A stretch of DNA of 8,552 bases, taken from Anaerolineae bacterium. GTDB taxonomy: Bacteria; Chloroflexota; Anaerolineae; Aggregatilineales; Phototrophicaceae. A program made the position numbers and the translations under genes. The DNA lies in assembly GCA_020848855.1 (NCBI GenBank), contig JADLHH010000327.1:1-8552 (forward strand), written 5' to 3'. Positions 5,457-8,552 of this stretch are shown one piece after another. The notes below the pieces were generated by a model, which worked only from the letters and a program-made list of their open reading frames with translations, was not told where the DNA came from and did not search any database. Numbering within the stretch: position 1 is the first letter of the stretch; each line of letters opens with the position of its first letter.

Positions 5457-7705
5457 CGGCACGCCTGAGCCGCTATCATCCGCTGTCGTGGTCACTGTGG
5501 GTCAAATTCGCCGTCGGGCTGATTGTGGGCATCGTGCTGCTCCTCGCCCCGATCTACCTGCTGATGCGTTCCGGCATTTACGATCTGGCGACGCGCAACG
5601 CACAGTCGTTCGTGACGCAGCTTGGCGTCAAACACGCGACGGCGGTCAATAACTCGATCACGCAGGCGCGCGCCACGCTCAACAATTTCACCGGCGACCC
5701 CGATACCGTCCAGGTCGTGACCGGCTATCTGCTGCGCACCGTGCGCTTCACCAGCGAAACGTATGTGCCGCGCGTCTCTGAAGATCAGATTGCCAGCCTG
5801 ATACGCGCTAATCTGCTGAATCCCGCCGCCTCGCTGTTCGAAAACGTGCGCCTGCTCGACCGCAGCGGGCAGCAGATCATGTTGCTCACCGTCAACCAGA
5901 GCACGTTCGATACCGAGGACGCGGCGCAGTCGCCCGCCTTCCGCGCGATTCGCAGCGCCCAGCTTCAGGGCGATCAAGCGGCGCTCGCCGTGACCGAAGA
6001 AGACGGTACACCGGTCGTCGAGGTGATCAACACGATCCCCTGGCGCGATGGTTCGCCGCTGGGGTATGTGGTGGTCACGCTGAGCAACGGGCGCACGTTC
6101 TACAACAATATTCGCGTCATCGATACATCAGCCGACGATTACGCGGCAACCACCTTTCTGACGACCGCACAGTCCGTGCTGATCGCCCCGACCTCGCAGC
6201 AGCGGCGCGTCGCCGCCGCCGCGCAGTCACTGGGCGTCACTCTCGCGCTCGACGGCGAAAGCGGCGTTGCGGCGTATTCCGGCAGCGACGGCGTTGACTA
6301 CATCGGCTACTACACGCCGCTCGGCGGGACGCCCTTCGTGCTGGTCACGCAGACGCCGACCGAGCAGGTGAACCGCAGCGCGCTGGGCATCTTTCAGGCG
6401 CGGGTGTTCGTCGTCGGCGCTGGCGTTGCCGCCCTGCTGGTGCTGCTGACGCTGGCGTTCACACAGATGACGGCGTCGCCGCTGGAACACCTGCGCCGGG
6501 CGATGCAGGCGCTTTCGGACGGCAGCTTCAACCTGCCGGTCCCGGAAGCGCGGCGCGGGGATGAAGTCGGGCGGCTGGCTGCCTCGTTCGTCAACACGCG
6601 CGAGCAGGTGCGCACGCTGGTCGAGGACCTCGAAAGCCGGGTCGCTGCCCGCACCCGCGATATCAGCGCCACCCGCGATATCAGCCGCTTCGCCGCCACC
6701 CAGCGCGACCTGCAAACGCTGATGGATCGCGTCGTCGACCTGATCGTCGAGCGCTTCACCAACATCTATCACGCCCAGATTTTCCTGATCGACCAGGATG
6801 GGCGCGATGCCGTGCTGCGCGCCAGCACCGGCGAAGTCGGCAGGCAGTTGCTCGGTCGCGGGCATCGGCTCGGCATCGGCAGCCTGAGCGTGATCGGGCA
6901 GGTGACGCAGCAGGGGCGGCTGATCGTCGCCCGCGATGCGTCGGTCAGCCAGATTCACCGCCGCAACGAATTCCTGCCGGAAACCCGCGCCGAACTCGCC
7001 ATTCCGCTGCGGCTGGGCGAGACGATCCTCGGCGCGCTCGACGTGCAAAGCCGGATTCGCGACGCCTTCGACGAAGACCAGATCAACGTGCTGCAAACGA
7101 TGGCGGATCAGATCGCGGTGGCGATCCAGAACGCCATCCTCTACGAAGAATCGGTGCGGCGCTTCGCCGAAATCGAGGCGAACAACCGCGAAGCGACCCG
7201 CCGGGCGTGGCAGGAATTCAGCCGTGATCAGCGCCTGGACAGCATCGTCAAGGATGTCGGCTTCGACACCGAAATCGACCTGTCCGACCTGCGCCGCGCC
7301 GCCATCGAGCGCGGCGAGCCGGTGGTCGGCGAGATGACCGCCCGCCGGACGGTGCCGCTGGCGGTGCCGGTCATGCTGCGCGGGCAGGTGCTCGGCGCGG
7401 TCGAATGGGAGATCCCGGCGCAAATCCTGACCGAAGAAAAAATGGAGCTGGCGAAAGAACTGGCGAACCGGCTGGCGCTCAGCCTGGATAACGCCCGTCT
7501 GTTCCAGGAGAGCCAGCGCGCGACCGAGCGCGAGCGCCTCGTGAACAGTATCGCCGCCAAGCTGACGGCGCAGACCAGCATCAACGACATTCTGCAGACG
7601 GCGGTGCGCGAAGTGGGGCAGGCGCTGCGCGCCCCGCAGGTGAGCATCCGTCTGCACGGCTCCAGCGGCAGTAACGGTAATAGCATAGCTCCCGGTGAAG
7701 AATAG
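5453..7705 (+). CDS. Cache-HAMP-GAF transmembrane receptor without output domain
   Basis: The protein has 750 residues; the ATG overlaps the upstream TGA. Helix 1 (about 18-38) and helix 2 (about 317-338) flank an extracytoplasmic region of about 275 residues whose length and layout fit a double Cache domain. The membrane-distal part includes NVRLLDRSGQQ (131-141) and GYVVVTL (204-210). The proximal part ends with Y-I-G-Y-Y-T-P-L and F-V-L-V-T-Q-T-P, a typical Cache finish. HAMP occupies about 339-391 (Pro343, DEVGRL at 370-375), followed by a signalling helix with R-V-A-A-R-T. GAF1 (about 408-563) carries ASTGEVG (457-463), IGSLSVIG (475-482) and RRNEFLPETR (503-512). A-W-Q-E-F (585-589), a compact second GAF (core about 631-686) and a half-GAF tail (692-744) ending S-I-R-L follow. 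Cache domains usually bind small extracellular ligands and HAMP relays the signal inward, yet no kinase, cyclase, GGDEF or chemoreceptor output follows. No cysteine. It shares its C-terminal module with the six-helix neighbours. Confidence 0.96.
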   Translation: MTARLSRYHPLSWSLWVKFAVGLIVGIVLLLAPIYLLMRSGIYDLATRNAQSFVTQLGVKHATAVNNSITQARATLNNFTGDPDTVQVVTGYLLRTVRFTSETYVPRVSEDQIASLIRANLLNPAASLFENVRLLDRSGQQIMLLTVNQSTFDTEDAAQSPAFRAIRSAQLQGDQAALAVTEEDGTPVVEVINTIPWRDGSPLGYVVVTLSNGRTFYNNIRVIDTSADDYAATTFLTTAQSVLIAPTSQQRRVAAAAQSLGVTLALDGESGVAAYSGSDGVDYIGYYTPLGGTPFVLVTQTPTEQVNRSALGIFQARVFVVGAGVAALLVLLTLAFTQMTASPLEHLRRAMQALSDGSFNLPVPEARRGDEVGRLAASFVNTREQVRTLVEDLESRVAARTRDISATRDISRFAATQRDLQTLMDRVVDLIVERFTNIYHAQIFLIDQDGRDAVLRASTGEVGRQLLGRGHRLGIGSLSVIGQVTQQGRLIVARDASVSQIHRRNEFLPETRAELAIPLRLGETILGALDVQSRIRDAFDEDQINVLQTMADQIAVAIQNAILYEESVRRFAEIEANNREATRRAWQEFSRDQRLDSIVKDVGFDTEIDLSDLRRAAIERGEPVVGEMTARRTVPLAVPVMLRGQVLGAVEWEIPAQILTEEKMELAKELANRLALSLDNARLFQESQRATERERLVNSIAAKLTAQTSINDILQTAVREVGQALRAPQVSIRLHGSSGSNGNSIAPGEE
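6652..6685 (+). repeat. 16-base direct repeat, 18-base period, in the HAMP-to-GAF helix
   Basis: Bases 6652-6667 (CACCCGCGATATCAGC) recur identically at 6670-6685, two bases apart. The 18-base period keeps the frame and yields T-R-D-I-S-A then T-R-D-I-S (residues 401-411) at the entrance to GAF1. It looks like a recent in-frame duplication of six residues. Confidence 0.8.
7694..7700 (+). promoter_or_regulatory. Ribosome binding site for the gene starting at 7708
   Basis: GGTGAAG lies 7 bases before the ATG at 7708, within the final codons of the preceding gene. It favours 7708 over the in-frame ATG at 7738, in front of which (7721-7737) no comparable purine run is seen. Confidence 0.6.
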
Positions 7706-7707
7706 CC

Positions 7708-8552
7708 ATGTTGCGACAGAAAACAGGCGCGCTTCCCATGTACGACCGCGTGATGCGGCTGATCATCCCCGTCATCATGGGGACGTTTCTCGTCATTGGG
7801 CTGGTGCTGCTGTTCGGTATTCGGGCGACGGTGCAGAGTTCGGTCACCGAGCGCCTTCAGCGCGAGGTCGCCGAGCTGGTCGACGATGTCAACGTCGAGT
7901 TCCAGCGCAGCGTCGCTGACCTGACGACGCTGGTCGGCGCGCGCGACACGCGCAACTTCGCCCGCGAAACGCTGATCAACGTCTCGAACATCACCCTGGT
8001 AGAAGCGCAGAACCGGATGCTGGGCACGTTCAGTGACCTGCTCCAGAAACATGCCAACTATCTTGCCATCCGTTACGTCACGTTCAACGGGTCGGTGTGG
8101 TCGGAAGTCACTAATTACGACGACATGATTCCGCGCGCCGACGCGGGCGTGAAGCTGGGGATGTACGCCAGCGACCCGCTGATGACGCGGGCGCTGGGCG
8201 GGACTTCCGACCAGGTGGTCGTGAGCCAAATCCTGTTCCCGGAGAGCGGCGACGGGACGACGGCGATTCCGAGCGTCCCGTTCATTCGGCTGTACGTGCC
8301 GGTCGCGCCGGATCGCAGCTTCGACGGCAATGTCGCCGGGGTTGTGCAGCTTGACATCGAGGCGTCCTCGCTGCTGAATTTCGCGCGGCTGAACCTGAAC
8401 GCGCAGGCGGCGGGTTCGATGGGGCGGCGTATCCTGATCGCCGACCAGTCTGGACTGGTGCTGTACGATACCAATAACCCCGACCTCGACGTGTTGGGCA
8501 CGCTGGGGCAGGAACATTTTGTCCAACTGACCGACCTGTACCCGGACGCGGC
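7708..8552 (+). CDS. Transmembrane receptor, N-terminal Cache-type sensor part (3' end outside window)
   Basis: An open frame runs from ATG 7708 to the right edge without a stop, giving 281 residues plus two bases. The start is chosen for its Shine-Dalgarno sequence and its position 2 bases after the upstream stop; ATG 7738 (residue 11) is the alternative. A short basic N-terminus precedes one hydrophobic helix at about 17-38, a signal anchor. A long helical stretch (about 40-115) and then a mixed alpha/beta region follow, fitting a double Cache sensor. The distal subdomain has Y-L-A-I-R-Y-V-T-F-N-G (118-128), LYVPVA (195-200) and GVVQLDIEAS (211-220). The proximal one begins about 240 with RILIADQSGLVLYD (241-254). 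The second membrane helix and anything beyond are outside the window, so whether it ends in GAF modules, a kinase or another output is unknown. It probably senses a small extracellular ligand. No cysteine is visible. Translation is presumably coupled to the gene upstream. Confidence 0.92.
   Translation, partial: MLRQKTGALPMYDRVMRLIIPVIMGTFLVIGLVLLFGIRATVQSSVTERLQREVAELVDDVNVEFQRSVADLTTLVGARDTRNFARETLINVSNITLVEAQNRMLGTFSDLLQKHANYLAIRYVTFNGSVWSEVTNYDDMIPRADAGVKLGMYASDPLMTRALGGTSDQVVVSQILFPESGDGTTAIPSVPFIRLYVPVAPDRSFDGNVAGVVQLDIEASSLLNFARLNLNAQAAGSMGRRILIADQSGLVLYDTNNPDLDVLGTLGQEHFVQLTDLYPDA

Noticed and set aside
1094..7150. Phytochrome-type bilin binding by the GAF domains
   Set aside because: No cysteine is available for covalent attachment in any GAF, and I see no D-I-P or PHY-type motif. 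The LPDTR stretch is shared by many non-phytochrome GAF proteins.
1094..7150. Cyclic-nucleotide binding of the phosphodiesterase GAF type
   Set aside because: I could not find the N-K-x(n)-F-x3-D-E signature in any of the GAF domains. An FDE string in gene 5 (D-A-F-D-E-D-Q) has the wrong spacing.
6227..8526. Long minus-strand frames (476 and 432 codons) under genes 5 and 6
   Set aside because: Their composition is biased in the same way and they overlap the Cache, HAMP and GAF coding regions in antisense. They overlap each other as well and have no supporting domain or ribosome site that I could see.
1..8552. Promoters, terminators, tRNA, CRISPR or mobile elements
   Set aside because: There is no non-coding stretch longer than 2 bases, and I saw no array of spaced repeats, inverted terminal repeats, transposase motif or tRNA-like sequence. 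The only notable repeat is the 16-base pair at 6652-6685.

Overview
The window is one uninterrupted stretch of plus-strand genes: six consecutive reading frames (first and last cut by the window edges) with no intergenic space beyond 2 bases. Every product is, or appears to be, a signalling receptor of one family. The DNA is GC-rich by eye, two of five visible starts are GTG, and all starts have purine-rich Shine-Dalgarno sequences. The architecture (six-helix or Cache sensor, GAF, a W-x-x-[Y/F] linker, a compact second GAF, a half-GAF tail ending in I-R-L) matches GAF-domain proteins I associate with Chloroflexota, especially Anaerolineae-like lineages. That assignment rests on architecture and composition, not on a marker gene, and is moderately confident.

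Layout: (1) 1-494, C-terminal end of a GAF protein; (2) 491-2188, six-helix membrane GAF protein; (3) 2185-3795, a second six-helix GAF protein; (4) 3792-5456, a third, with a strongly divergent first GAF; (5) 5453-7705, a receptor with an extracytoplasmic double-Cache-like domain, HAMP, GAF and the same C-terminal module; (6) 7708-8552, the N-terminal membrane anchor and double-Cache-like sensor of another receptor that runs off the window. Genes 1 to 5 are joined by four successive 4-base GTGA or ATGA stop/start overlaps, and gene 6 starts 2 bases after the stop of gene 5. This implies one transcript with coupled translation. No promoter, terminator, RNA gene, mobile element or CRISPR array is visible.

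The notable point is what is missing. None of the four complete proteins, nor the visible end of gene 1, carries a histidine-kinase, GGDEF, EAL, cyclase, phosphatase, chemoreceptor-signalling or DNA-binding domain. They look like a stack of paralogous receptors with a shared cytoplasmic GAF module and exchangeable input domains, but no output. The simplest inference is that they form hetero-oligomers with each other or with an output protein encoded outside the window, possibly gene 6. The proteins are also almost free of cysteine (one in about 2,850 residues), which argues against covalent bilin, Fe-S or cysteine-based redox sensing by the GAF domains.
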